Origin: JAYFQE01 sp034927345 | GTDB taxonomy: Bacteria; Bacillota; Clostridia; Saccharofermentanales; UBA5734 | Length of the DNA: 64,000 nt | Assembly: GCA_034927345.1 (NCBI GenBank) | Contig: JAYFQE010000015.1 | Span: 1 to 64,000 of the forward strand | Direction of reading: 5' to 3' | Shown here: positions 53,554 to 62,682 of the stretch, in pieces | Layout of the letters: each line of letters begins with the position of its first letter | Numbering within the stretch: the first letter of the stretch is position 1 | Notes under the pieces: generated by a model | Database searches by the model: none | What the model was told of the DNA's origin: nothing | What the model saw: only the letters and a program-made list of their open reading frames with translations | Program-made: the position numbers and the translations under genes

Positions 53554-55392
53554 TCATTCCGCGCCGATATAGGCGATGACTTCCCGGATTGGAACCGCGT
53601 TTCCGGTTTCCTGGCGGCAGATGCAGTTGGCCTCATAACGCTCCAGCGCGGCCTGATCTGCCGGCCTTTGGAGCCAGCGCTTTCTTGCTCCTGCAAAATT
53701 GCCGGCCGCGACACGCCGCATGATACCCCGGATGTCAGCGGTCTCTTCTTTCGTGCAGGATGGTTGTTCGCACAGCCGGCAGCGCCGTGCCTGGGTCATT
53801 ACGGTTCTTTCCGGTTCGCTATGAGTTTCATAGAGCCTGTCCGAAGTAAATGGCTTTTCGACAAGCCTGACATAGTTTTTCATACCCTCATGATAGACAA
53901 ACGGTTCCTTTCTCAGCCTTTTCAGCAGCGTATTGGCCGCTGTAAGACCGGAGGTCGTGACGGTCGGCGTCCCGGTACCCATCACGGTCGATTCGCCGCA
54001 GCAGAGCAGGTTGTCCCATTCGCTCCGGGTATGCAGCCGGCAGAACAAATGCTGCCCCAGCATTTGTTTAGGGCCGGCAACGGCTCCGCCGTTTTTCATG
54101 GTATATCGTTCGATGGTCCGCGGAGTTGCCAGCTCGGCATAACGTACGGATTGCTCAAAACCCGGGAACCGCTTTCCCAAGACTGAGATCAGGCGTTTTT
54201 GTTCCCTATGTTTCTTGTTTTGATACAAGGAATCGTCTGTGGTAATCCAGCTTTCGAAAGTTGGGCCGATAGCGATAACGGTGTGTTCATCTTCAGCGCA
54301 GAGCGTTCGGTCGTCGATACTGAGGATATAGGCTGTAACTTCGCTTTCATCGAGTTTATCAGGATTGCCGACCAGCATCTCGATGGGAGCGGTATCTTCC
54401 GGGATGACATCTCGGCCGACGACGGCATACAGGACGACGCTCGGATAGGTCGGCGCCTGGCATTTGGCCCAGTCGCGCCGCTCTTGTGTCGTATGAGCCG
54501 GATCGATGAGTTTGCCGTATAAGTTCCAGACGGTTCCGGAATAAATCATGTACGGCGCTTTAAGCACACTGCCGTCATTCAGCAATACGCCGGCGGGTTT
54601 TTCATTTTCAAAAAGAATAGTAACGACTTCGCGTTCGAGCAACATGTCGCCGCCGTTTTCTTCGATCACCTTCTCAAGCTTTCCCGGCAAAAACAGCGTT
54701 GAACCTGCGGGATAATAGCTGCCGCCGACATGGTTGTCAACGAACATAACCGCAGCCAGCACGGCAGGCGATTCTTCCACTGTGGTATAACAATAGGTTG
54801 ATGTCAGCTTGTCAAAGAACAAGAAAATCTCAGGATCGCTGAAATATTTCCTCAGCAGGTCTTTTGCGCTTTTATTCAACAGGCCGAGAAACCGCGCGTA
54901 GGACACAGGATGTCTGAGCATGCTTTTCAGTGCGGTCTGCCGGTCTGTTTCATCGGCGGTCGTGTAACTGGGCGTTTCCACCATGACGTGCCGGTACATT
55001 TTCAGCATATCGTGGTAGAAGCGGCGGATATTTTCTTTCTCAGCCGGAAAAATTCCTGAGAGTTCTTCGGCAAATTGGTCAATGTCCGCCCAGAAACGTA
55101 TCCGCCGGCCTTTGAAATTCATGCAGTATAAAAGGTCGTGACGAAGGATGTCAATGGGTTCTTCGAGACAGTTGAATACAAACCGGTGAGCGTTGAAACC
55201 GTTCTCGCCGAAGCCGTAGAGCATCGCCGCGCCCTGGTCGAATGTCGTCTCGTCGCGCTTGAATACGCCGCAGGACCCGCCGGGATTATAACTTTTGTCG
55301 ATGACGGCAACTTTTAGCTGACGTTTGGCCAGAAGACTGGCTGCCGTCAAACCGGAAAGGCCTCCGCCGATTATCATAACATCGTATGCCAT
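53554..55392 (-). CDS. FAD-dependent oxidoreductase (CrtI-like) with Cys-rich C-terminus
   Basis: This 612-residue protein opens with the FAD-binding 'DVMIIGGGLSGLTAASLLA' and has the fold of phytoene-desaturase/amine-oxidase-like enzymes ('NPGGSCGVF', 'PAGSTLFLPGKLEKVIEENGGDMLLER', 'GESTVMGTGTPTVTTSGLTAANTLL'). After about residue 530 it carries an extra ~80 residues with 'CRLCEQPSC' and 'ANCICRQ'. These recall the N-terminal Fe-S/helical domain of GltD-type proteins, but without enough cysteines for two obvious clusters. Its substrate is unknown. It lies 17 bases downstream of an SGNH hydrolase gene, probably co-transcribed. Confidence 0.78.
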   Translation of the reverse strand: MAYDVMIIGGGLSGLTAASLLAKRQLKVAVIDKSYNPGGSCGVFKRDETTFDQGAAMLYGFGENGFNAHRFVFNCLEEPIDILRHDLLYCMNFKGRRIRFWADIDQFAEELSGIFPAEKENIRRFYHDMLKMYRHVMVETPSYTTADETDRQTALKSMLRHPVSYARFLGLLNKSAKDLLRKYFSDPEIFLFFDKLTSTYCYTTVEESPAVLAAVMFVDNHVGGSYYPAGSTLFLPGKLEKVIEENGGDMLLEREVVTILFENEKPAGVLLNDGSVLKAPYMIYSGTVWNLYGKLIDPAHTTQERRDWAKCQAPTYPSVVLYAVVGRDVIPEDTAPIEMLVGNPDKLDESEVTAYILSIDDRTLCAEDEHTVIAIGPTFESWITTDDSLYQNKKHREQKRLISVLGKRFPGFEQSVRYAELATPRTIERYTMKNGGAVAGPKQMLGQHLFCRLHTRSEWDNLLCCGESTVMGTGTPTVTTSGLTAANTLLKRLRKEPFVYHEGMKNYVRLVEKPFTSDRLYETHSEPERTVMTQARRCRLCEQPSCTKEETADIRGIMRRVAAGNFAGARKRWLQRPADQAALERYEANCICRQETGNAVPIREVIAYIGAE

Positions 55393-55409
55393 TTCTGCCT
55401 CCTGTTTCC

Positions 55410-56093
55410 TTACAGGCTTCGTAAAAACGCGCTCAGCTTTTCCGCCAGAACATGATGGCCGGCGTCGTTGAAGTGCAGTCCGTCTGCGGTGTACTGCGCA
55501 TAATCCGCCGGGTTGTTGGGATCGATGCCGAGATCGGCATATAGATCGAGGACCGGGATCTGGTAGATACCGGCTGTATCCTTAATAATTTTGACATAGT
55601 CCGGGAGCGGCAGCGCGTCGGCGCGTTTATTCGGGTTGTCGGAAACCCTGGCGTCGCTCAGCTCCTCCATATAATTGCAGTGGGCCGGCGTCATGAAGAC
55701 GATCATTTTTTCCGGATAACTGGTTTTCAGGAAATTCATCAGGAAATGTACCGCGCCGCAAAAGGTGGCCGGCGTGCGGTCGCCGCTGCCGCCGACCGGC
55801 GCGTCGCCGTGAATGAAATCGTTGATACCGCCGTAAACGACGATGATATCGGCAGCCGGATTCATGTCGTAAGCCCGGCCGCAGAAGCATAGGTCAAAAC
55901 GCGGGATTTCACTGGGCTTGGTCTGGTGGGCGAAGCGCGAACCGCTGACGCCGTAATTGTAAACGGCTTTGAGACGACAGGTCCGAAGCATCACTTGGTC
56001 ATAACGGTTGTTCATGTCGGCCACGCCGATGCCTTCTGTTATACTGTCGCCGAGGAAATCGATAATCTTGCCTTTAAGCTCCAAAATTGCCAC
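55410..56093 (-). CDS. SGNH/GDSL-family hydrolase
   Basis: This 227-residue esterase/lipase-like protein has 'FLGDSITEGIG' (nucleophile Ser), 'GVSGSRFA' (Gly block), 'YGGINDF' (Asn block) and 'DGLHFNDAGH' (Asp and His). No signal peptide is visible. It could act on acetylated sugars like the other SGNH gene in the window. The start is GTG at 56093; a TTG at 56084 with GGGGTGG upstream is a plausible alternative that shortens the protein by three residues. Confidence 0.88.
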   Translation of the reverse strand: MAILELKGKIIDFLGDSITEGIGVADMNNRYDQVMLRTCRLKAVYNYGVSGSRFAHQTKPSEIPRFDLCFCGRAYDMNPAADIIVVYGGINDFIHGDAPVGGSGDRTPATFCGAVHFLMNFLKTSYPEKMIVFMTPAHCNYMEELSDARVSDNPNKRADALPLPDYVKIIKDTAGIYQIPVLDLYADLGIDPNNPADYAQYTADGLHFNDAGHHVLAEKLSAFLRSL

Positions 56094-56192
56094 CCCATCT
56101 TTCTGTTTTACTTGCTTTTAAGCGCTTGCCTTGCTCCGCGAGCGATCTGATCGCAGAGCAAGTTTCTCAATCTAAATGATATTATGATTTTA

Positions 56193-58370
56193 TCATATTT
56201 CCGTCCCGTCACTTCCATCTCCGGCGGCCAGTTTCGCGTTGACGCTGATCTTCCGCGTCGTATCCAAGGCGTCGAACTGAATGATATAGGCGTTCTGATC
56301 GCGGTCGATATCGATAACTTCGCCGGCGCCGAACACCGGGTGGACGATCCGGCTGCCCGGCAGGAAAGGTAACCCGGCTGTCTTGGACTCGATTGCCGCT
56401 TCGCTTCTGGAGACCAGCCAATTGGTTTCACTGACGAGGCTTTCGTCCAGCTCGTCCGTATAGTTCAATAGGTTCTTGTCGACATTGAGGATAAAGCGCG
56501 AAGGGAAGCGATACGAGCCGTCCAGGTTCCGTCCCTCGGCATCGGTGAGATACAACGCCTTTTCCGCCCGGGTAAACGCCACGAATGCCAGACGCCGTTC
56601 CTCCTCCATGCCTTCGGGGGTGGAGGTCTTTTTAGACGGAAAGACGCCCTCGTCCAGACCGCAAAGAAAAACATAAGGGAATTCCAGTCCTTTGGCGGTA
56701 TGGACGGTCATGAGCTTGACCGTGTTCTTACTTGAAACAGCATCGGTGTTCGTCAGCATCGCGACATGCGCCAGATAATCTTCAAGTGAACTTTCTTCAC
56801 CGCAGGAGTTCTCATATTCATACACCGATTGTTTCAGTTCAGCCAAGTTATCCAGCCTTTCCTGACTGCCTTCGGTCCGCAGCAAGATTTCATAGCCGCT
56901 TTGGTCAAGGACCGCGCTTAACAGTTCCGAAACGGGCATATCCTGGCACAATCCGGCAAAATGCCCGACCAAAGCCACCAGACGGCGCGCTTTTGTATTC
57001 TTGAAGATCTCGTCGTCAAGGGTTTTTTCGAGCGCGCTATAAAGAGAACAATGATTCTGAGCGGAATATTCCTGCAGAAATTTCATGCGCCGCTCGCCGA
57101 TATTGCGCTTCGGCACATTAGCCACCCGCATGAACGACAAGTCATCTTGATAAGCGATCAGCCGCAGATAGGACAAGGTGTCCTTGATTTCCATCCGTCC
57201 GAAGAACTGGACGCCGCTATAAAGCGTATACGCCAGGTCTTCTTTTAAAAAAACTTCCTCCAGCGCGCGGGAGAGATAGTGCGCCCGGTACAGGATGGCC
57301 ATATCGCTGAGTTTCACGCCTTCGCCCGCCAGCCGTTTGATTTGGCCGGCGATCCATCGGCTTTCCGCCTCCGCTGTCTTGGCATGATGGTAAACCACCG
57401 GGACGCCGTCCGGCAATACAGGCAGCAGATCCTTTCTCACCCGTTGCTTGTTTCTGGCAATCAGGGAATTGGCTGCGGCGATAATCTGCGGGGTCGACCG
57501 GTAATTCGTCATCATCATGATGGTGCGGGCGTTCGGAAATTCTGTTTCGAAATCCAGGATATACCGCACATTGGCGCCGCGCCAGGTGTAGATGGTCTGA
57601 TCCGGATCCCCGACGATGAACAGATTGCGATGATAACCGCATAAGACCTTCATCAGGCGGTATTGCAGCTCGTCGATATCCTGATACTCGTCGATCATGA
57701 TGTATGCCAGTCGCTGCTGCCACTTCAGCCTGATCTCGTCATGCATACTGAAGATGTAAAGTGCATATTTGATTAGGTCGTTATAGTCAAGGCCAAAACA
57801 CTTTTTCTCTTGGTATAAATAGCCGTAAAAGATGATATCGCCGGCCTCGGCGGCATCCAGGTATTTTTGATGCAGCTCATCCGTCGACAAGGCGATCATG
57901 TATTCATAATAATCCGGTTCCGTGATCGTCTTGCGCATTTCGATCATGTCGCGTGCTCTGGCAAAAGTCATATGGCGCAGTGTTAAGCCGCGTTCTTCAT
58001 AAATGATCTTCAGCATGGCGTCGATATCGGCGTTATCGAGCACTAAAAAACTCCTGGGATACTGCACGGCATGGATATCTTCCTGCAGAACCGATACGCA
58101 GAAGCTGTGGAAGGTGCTGATGTAACCGGTATCGTTGTCTCCTGTGAGGCGGCGGATGCGCTGCTTCATCTCGTTGGCCGCCTTGTTGGTAAAAGTCACG
58201 CAAAGTATATTGGCGGGCATGATGCCGAGTTCGTTGACCAGATAGGCAAAGCGGTGCGACAGGGCGCGCGTCTTGCCGGATCCGGCGCCGGCAATCACCC
58301 GAATGAAGCCTTCGGTGGCTGTGACAGCCTGACGCTGCTGATCATTTAAGCCGGCTAGTAAATCACTCAT
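56193..58370 (-). CDS. UvrD/PcrA-type superfamily 1 DNA helicase
   Basis: This 725-residue helicase shows all SF1A motifs: 'AGAGSGKTRALSHR' (motif I, ~27-40), 'GYISTFHSFC', 'YIMIDEYQDID' (motif II, ~223), 'VGDPDQTIYTWRGAN' (motif III), 'MTNYRST' (motif IV), 'LMTVHTAKGLEFPYVF' (motif V) and 'RRLAFVAFTRAEKALYL' (motif VI). A C-terminal Tudor-like segment 'GSRIVHPVFGAGEVIDID' resembles the RNA-polymerase-binding tail of PcrA. It likely works in repair or conflict resolution. At 725 residues it resembles PcrA but it sits alone, without ligA, so the locus may hold an additional UvrD paralogue. Confidence 0.92.
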   Translation of the reverse strand: MSDLLAGLNDQQRQAVTATEGFIRVIAGAGSGKTRALSHRFAYLVNELGIMPANILCVTFTNKAANEMKQRIRRLTGDNDTGYISTFHSFCVSVLQEDIHAVQYPRSFLVLDNADIDAMLKIIYEERGLTLRHMTFARARDMIEMRKTITEPDYYEYMIALSTDELHQKYLDAAEAGDIIFYGYLYQEKKCFGLDYNDLIKYALYIFSMHDEIRLKWQQRLAYIMIDEYQDIDELQYRLMKVLCGYHRNLFIVGDPDQTIYTWRGANVRYILDFETEFPNARTIMMMTNYRSTPQIIAAANSLIARNKQRVRKDLLPVLPDGVPVVYHHAKTAEAESRWIAGQIKRLAGEGVKLSDMAILYRAHYLSRALEEVFLKEDLAYTLYSGVQFFGRMEIKDTLSYLRLIAYQDDLSFMRVANVPKRNIGERRMKFLQEYSAQNHCSLYSALEKTLDDEIFKNTKARRLVALVGHFAGLCQDMPVSELLSAVLDQSGYEILLRTEGSQERLDNLAELKQSVYEYENSCGEESSLEDYLAHVAMLTNTDAVSSKNTVKLMTVHTAKGLEFPYVFLCGLDEGVFPSKKTSTPEGMEEERRLAFVAFTRAEKALYLTDAEGRNLDGSYRFPSRFILNVDKNLLNYTDELDESLVSETNWLVSRSEAAIESKTAGLPFLPGSRIVHPVFGAGEVIDIDRDQNAYIIQFDALDTTRKISVNAKLAAGDGSDGTEI

Positions 58371-58491
58371 GCTCTTTCATCCTGCCTCAGCTGATATGCG
58401 GTATTGCTTGTCTGTTTTCATCATCATACCAAAAATTTGTTCGCAAAGAAACCCTTTGCGCCGGCTTGTGAAAGCGAAGAAGCGACAGCCC

Positions 58492-58743
58492 GACATGTAT
58501 GCCATCGGCTCTATGCGGGCCATTCTGGAAAAGGGTTTATCCATCCCGGGTGATGTTTCGGTCGTCGGCTTCGATAACAGCGAGCTAAGCCGCTACTGCC
58601 ATCCGCCATTGACAACTTTCGGCCTGCCATTAAAACGGATGGGCGAGCTGGCCTACCAATTATTAACCGGTAATCTGGACAACAAGATCGGTAAATTGCA
58701 GATCAATGCCGATTTTATCATCAGGGACAGTGTGAGGCACTAA
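58492..58743 (+). pseudogene. C-terminal remnant of a LacI-family regulator
   Basis: About 84 codons read as the end of a LacI-type sugar-binding domain: 'MYAIGSMRAILEKGLSIPGDVSVVGFDNSELSRYCHPPLTTFGLP' to 'IIRDSVRH'. The HTH and most of the effector domain are missing. Upstream sequence in the same frame is unrelated and leads to the helicase promoter region. It is a truncated relic whose stop codon overlaps the end of the convergent APH-GNAT gene. Confidence 0.7.
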
Positions 58744-60137
58744 TTCAACGATTTGCGTTTTCTGTGCAAAACAAAACGCTGCACCGGATAATCAAATTCA
58801 GTCAGCAATTCCTCCGGTTCAAAGCCGAACTTCCGATATAGAGCCCGGGGCGCCGTGCCTTTAGCATCGCCATCGCGGAAGGTTGTGACCTGTATATCGC
58901 CTTCCGGCATCCGCCGCAGCATTTCCGATATCAGCGCTGAGGCTATTTTATTATGGCGATATTCAGGATGTACAGCCATACAGGACAGGCAATGGCGATT
59001 CGGCGAAAAAAGCAGAATACCGGCCAGCTTGCCATCCTCCCTGACGCACAGCGCGGTCTGGCGGGCGATGTTCTTTTCTAATATTTTGGCATATTCATCA
59101 AGGCCCAAACCGGGAAAATCATCGGCGACGGCATGAACAAGCGCAAGCCAGACCGGGATATCCTTATCTGTCGCACAGACGACGCGGATGGCCGGATCAA
59201 CGACGGCATTGTCCTGCGTGAGTGGCAGGAAGATGTTTTTACACCATCCCGAAAGCTTTTCAACGAACCAATCTTCCTTGGTCCAACTCTCGCAATGCAG
59301 CATGATACCGAGCAGAACATTCAACGCGAAGGTATAGTCGACGGCGCGCGAATCAAACGTCCCCCCGGCTGCCCTGTAGCCGTCCGCGATTGCCTTTCGG
59401 TTGACGCTCCCGCCAATACAGCAGAAAAGCGCGCTGATATCCATCATCGGGTGGCAGTAGCCAAAGAGCGAGAAGTCGATCGGCGCGAGTCCCGCTTCGG
59501 TGATCAGCATATTGGAACAAGAAAGGTCCGAGTGGACCAGGATACACCGATCCTCCGTTTGTCCCAGAAAAACAATGATCTTACCCAGCGCGGCCGTCAT
59601 CACTTCGCTGTATTCCCGGCTGATCGTTCCCGTACATACCAGTTGTTCCAGCTTGTTCTTCAAGCGTTCGCACAATAAGCCGTCATATCTCAGCGCGGGG
59701 ACAGAAGCGAAGCTCCGCGACGCTTCATGCAATTTGGCAGTCATGACGCCGATCTTATAACATAAAGGCGGAAGCAGCTCGCTTTTATCAACGGTATGTC
59801 CTTCCAGCCAAGTCAGAACCGTAGCCAGAGTGCCGTCGGATAACCGGGTCACCCATTCGCCGTTCAGATTCGGAACCGGCGTCTGGACATTCAGGCCGCA
59901 GGCTTTCAGATGGGTAATAAACGCAATCTCGCTATCGTAAAGCTGCGCGCGGTCAAGACCTTCATAAATCATGCCGGTCGTGAAGCCTTCATGATGCTTA
60001 TGAATCCGCAGGAGATAATGGCTGCCGATGCGGAAGGTCATATTTTCGTTATGGCGGATCAACTCGGCGTCGCTTTCTCGAAAACCATAACCGGCAAGCG
60101 CTTCGTCAAGCATAAGGCGTTGATTTTCGTCCATCAT
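58740..60137 (-). CDS. APH-type phosphotransferase fused to GNAT acetyltransferase
   Basis: This 465-residue protein joins a phosphotransferase domain and an N-acetyltransferase domain. The first (about 1-310) carries Brenner's motif 'HSDLSCSNMLI' and 'PIDFSLFG'. The second (about 318-460) carries GNAT motif A 'LSCMAVHPEYRHNKIASALISEML'. The order is opposite to the bifunctional AAC(6')-APH(2'') resistance enzyme. The APH part resembles choline/homoserine-kinase-like family members rather than known aminoglycoside kinases. A metabolic function is more likely than resistance, but neither substrate can be named. It ends 9 bases downstream of the start region of the glycerophosphodiesterase operon. 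Confidence 0.8.
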   Translation of the reverse strand: MMDENQRLMLDEALAGYGFRESDAELIRHNENMTFRIGSHYLLRIHKHHEGFTTGMIYEGLDRAQLYDSEIAFITHLKACGLNVQTPVPNLNGEWVTRLSDGTLATVLTWLEGHTVDKSELLPPLCYKIGVMTAKLHEASRSFASVPALRYDGLLCERLKNKLEQLVCTGTISREYSEVMTAALGKIIVFLGQTEDRCILVHSDLSCSNMLITEAGLAPIDFSLFGYCHPMMDISALFCCIGGSVNRKAIADGYRAAGGTFDSRAVDYTFALNVLLGIMLHCESWTKEDWFVEKLSGWCKNIFLPLTQDNAVVDPAIRVVCATDKDIPVWLALVHAVADDFPGLGLDEYAKILEKNIARQTALCVREDGKLAGILLFSPNRHCLSCMAVHPEYRHNKIASALISEMLRRMPEGDIQVTTFRDGDAKGTAPRALYRKFGFEPEELLTEFDYPVQRFVLHRKRKSLN

Positions 60138-60145
60138 GCCGGCCT

Positions 60146-60904
60146 TTAGCGCCGCAAGCCGCGTTCCCGGGCTATCCGCAGCGCGGGGACCGGATCGTTG
60201 CAGGTGACCATAGCCGCGCCGTTATCCAGACACTGGATCATTTGCTCAGCCGTATCGGCGCAAAAAGCGCAAGGCCAGATATTTTGATCGCGCCAGGAAT
60301 GGGTGTGCTCCAGCGTCACATCCTGCATCGGCACGCCTACAGACCAGAGCTTGACAATAGAGTCCGGCTGGACATTACGCATATATTGAGCGTTGTAGCC
60401 GAGATTGGGCAGCCCGTAACGGTCATGGATATGATCTGTTACCGCGGCATTAAACGAAGTAAAAACGCAGCGGCCGGTCATGCCGAAGGCTTCGGTCATG
60501 GCTACGGCGGCGTCCAGGCAGGCGATATCATTGGGTTCTTCCTTGATTTCTACGGAAAAAAGTAAAGTCCCATAGGGCTTGGTCAGGGTGAGAAATTCTT
60601 CAAATGTAGGAATTTTCAACCCTTCGTAATACTTGGCTTTCCAGCCGCCGGCATCCAGCTCCTTGAGCTCGGCGCAGGTTTTTTCCCGCAGCAGGCCGCT
60701 GCCGTTGGAGGTGCGATCGAGTTGACTGTCGTGCATCAGCATGGGAATGTCGTCCGCCGACAAATGCAAGTCAAGCTCCAACATGTCGACGCCCAGCTCG
60801 ATTGCCGCCTGAAAAGACAGCAGTGTATTCTCAGGATACTTGGCGCAATAGCCCCGATGACCTGATATAATAAATTTCTTATTCAACGCATCTCTGATCA
60901 TCAT
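60146..60904 (-). CDS. Glycerophosphodiester phosphodiesterase
   Basis: This 252-residue GDPD-family TIM barrel shows 'SGHRGYCAKYPENTLLSFQAAIELGVDMLELDLHLSAD' with catalytic His and metal-binding Glu/Asp, then 'PMLMHDSQLDRTSNG' with the second His, and 'LLFSVEIKEE' with the third metal Glu. It releases glycerol-3-phosphate from glycerophosphodiesters in the cytoplasm. GAGGAG lies 3-4 bases before the ATG at 60904, which is very close; an in-frame codon slightly downstream (60901) also begins with ATG. It lies 8 bases upstream of the APH-GNAT gene and is probably co-transcribed with it. Confidence 0.9.
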   Translation of the reverse strand: MMIRDALNKKFIISGHRGYCAKYPENTLLSFQAAIELGVDMLELDLHLSADDIPMLMHDSQLDRTSNGSGLLREKTCAELKELDAGGWKAKYYEGLKIPTFEEFLTLTKPYGTLLFSVEIKEEPNDIACLDAAVAMTEAFGMTGRCVFTSFNAAVTDHIHDRYGLPNLGYNAQYMRNVQPDSIVKLWSVGVPMQDVTLEHTHSWRDQNIWPCAFCADTAEQMIQCLDNGAAMVTCNDPVPALRIARERGLRR

Positions 60905-61016
60905 GCTCTCCTCATTCTGTACCGGCACAATAACCGGGTATGTCGATCAATAACCGCCGGCCATAAATATTTTCGCATAGCTGGAACGACTTGTCCAGAC
61001 CGCCGGCGTGAGGAGG

Positions 61017-61043
61017 CTATCCCTTGACTGCCCCGAGCATGAC
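61017..61043 (-). pseudogene. Last codons of a lost ABC sugar permease
   Basis: Directly after the cyclase stop codon, the next in-frame codons read V-M-L-G-A-V-K-G-stop, the usual C-terminus of MalG/LplC-type permeases. Nothing upstream belongs to a permease. It appears to be a tail left by deletion. The match is short and could be chance. Confidence 0.3.
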
Positions 61044-61399
61044 TTATGGCGTCACGGCTATGGCGCGCACCGGCGCGCCGTCTGAAAGGCGGAATTTGAG
61101 CGGCAAAGCGGCAAACAAAACGGTTTTACCTCTGACTGGCGTTAAGTTGCACAGGTTCTCAATAATGACCAGATGATTCGCCATCAACTTATGGTGGACC
61201 GGGAAATCCGTACTGTTCATCCGGTCGACGCTCATCGTATCGGTTCCGATCCCTTTAAGCCCGAGTTTGAGGATATAATCGACGGCATCTTCAGACAGCA
61301 CAGGAAAATCGCTGAAATATTCTTTCATACCCCAGTATTTTTCCCAGCCGGTAGATAAGACCAGATAATCGGCATCCCACAATTCGAGATTATTCCGCG
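61044..61399 (-). pseudogene. 3' portion of a cyclase-family (kynurenine formamidase-like) gene
   Basis: About 115 codons match the C-terminal half of cyclase/metal-dependent hydrolases: 'YLVLSTGWEKYWGMKEYFSDFPVLSEDAVDYIL', 'LGLKGIGTDTMSVDRMNSTDFPVHH' and 'GKTVLFAALPLKF'. The N-terminal half with the HxGTHxD metal site is missing. Upstream of about 61400 the frame runs into the antisense strand of a LysR gene, so the gene is cut there. It cannot be functional unless the product is used without its metal site. Confidence 0.75.
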
Positions 61400-61401
61400 C
61401 C

Positions 61402-62055
61402 AAGCAAGATGCTTTACGAGCCAAAATTGACGAATTGAACGGACTTGAATCCGGATGCCTGCGCATTGGTTCATTTTTTAGCGTTTCCGCCTGCTGGCTG
61501 CCGGAGATTCTCAAGGATTTTCATGCCCGATATCCGAACATCCGGTTTGAATTAAAACATGGCGAGTACGGGGACATTGAAAAATGGACGCTTACCGGAG
61601 AAACGGATTGCGGTTTCCTGACGTTGCCGGCAGATCCGCGGCTGACAACGCGGCTGTTGAAAAGGGACCACATCGTTGCGGTTATTCCCGAAGGGCATCC
61701 CCTGGCGCTTAACGAAAGCGTAACCGGCAAAGAACTCCTCCGCTGGCCTTTCATCCGGTACGAGGACGGCTCGGATACGGAAATACGCGATGTCCTGGCA
61801 AATCTGGGCATCGAACCGGAGGCCGCCATATCGGTCAAGGATGATTATACGGTCATTTCCATGGTCGAACACGGCCTTGGAGTAAGCATCTTGCCGGCGC
61901 TGCTTTTTAAAGACAATCGATACCAGGTTGTCGTTAAGGAACTATGTCCGGCAGGATACCGGGATATTGCCCTTGCCTATCGGCATGATCCGGCACAATC
62001 GCCCCTGCTAAACAAATTTCTCGACGTGGTTTTCGAAAAGATTCATGAGATATAA
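61402..62055 (+). pseudogene. LysR-family regulator lacking its DNA-binding domain
   Basis: From about 61402 the plus strand encodes a LysR linker ('LRAKIDELNGLESGCLRIGSF') and the full substrate-binding domain to residue ~218. It includes 'LPEILKDFHARYPNIRFELKHG' and 'MVEHGLGVSILPALL'. The first ~85 residues with the helix-turn-helix are absent. The break coincides with the break in the divergent cyclase gene, so one deletion probably removed both 5' ends and their shared promoter. A TTG at 61435 could initiate translation but has no good ribosome site. Confidence 0.7.
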
Positions 62056-62108
62056 TCAAGCTCCAAAAAGCGACATGCTCCATAATTCTCGGGGGGAGGT
62101 TTTTTGCT

Positions 62109-62614
62109 ATAAAGATCATAACGGTAATAGGCGATATAACGAACATCCGGTGCGACGCGATCGTCAATGCCGCGAACACATCGCTGCTTGGCGGCGGCGT
62201 TGACGGAGCCATTCATCGGGCGGCCGGACCTAAATTGCTGGAAGCTTGCAAAGCATTAAACGGCTGTGAGACCGGCAAAGCCAAATTGACAAAGGGCTAC
62301 AACCTTCCGGCGAAATATGTCCTTCATACGCCCGGACCCATCTGGAGAGGCGGCTCAAATCACGAAGAAGAGCTGCTGACGAGCTGTTATGATCAGTGTT
62401 TGAAACTGGCGGTAAAAACCATTGCATGAGCATCGCTTTTCCGTCGATCAGCACCGGCGTTTACCGCTTTCCGCTGGCAAAAGCTGCCCGGATCGCCGTA
62501 TCGGCTATGCTGGATCACCTGTTTGCCCATCACGAGCCTTTCGAGGTCAGAATGGTCTGCTTTGATCAGCAGACAAAGGCGGCATATGACCAGGCTTTGA
62601 AAGAATTAATATAA
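62109..62614 (+). pseudogene. Macro-domain (O-acetyl-ADP-ribose deacetylase-like) gene with frameshift
   Basis: The sequence reads as a macro domain: 'VIGDITNIRCDAIVNAANTSLLGGGVDGAIHRAAGP' and later 'SIAFPSISTGVYRFPLAKAA' to 'AYDQALKELI'. The two halves are in different frames. The shift falls in a run of five A residues near 62411-62415, where six would restore the frame. The first codon at the right distance from a strong GGAGG (62095-62099) is ATA, apparently replacing ATG. Both defects suggest inactivation, unless the frameshift is a sequencing error and ATA still initiates. Intact homologues remove ADP-ribose or acetyl groups. Confidence 0.75.
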
Positions 62615-62619
62615 TCCGC

Positions 62620-62659
62620 TTGACAATAAGTAATATGTTGCCTATCATAAAGGTAACCT
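62620..62659 (+). promoter_or_regulatory. Promoter and operator of the marR-like gene
   Basis: A perfect TTGACA (62620-62625) and TATCAT (62643-62648) are spaced by 17 bases. A nearly symmetric AGGTAACCT (62651-62659) lies directly over the expected start site. The position suits autorepression by the MarR-type protein. Confidence 0.65.
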
Positions 62660-62682
62660 ATTGCCTAATGGAGGACCGGCTG

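Noticed and set aside
58740..60137. Reading the APH-GNAT fusion as an aminoglycoside-resistance gene
   Set aside because: Domain order and motif context differ from AAC(6')-APH(2''), and the neighbour is a lipid-metabolism-type phosphodiesterase.
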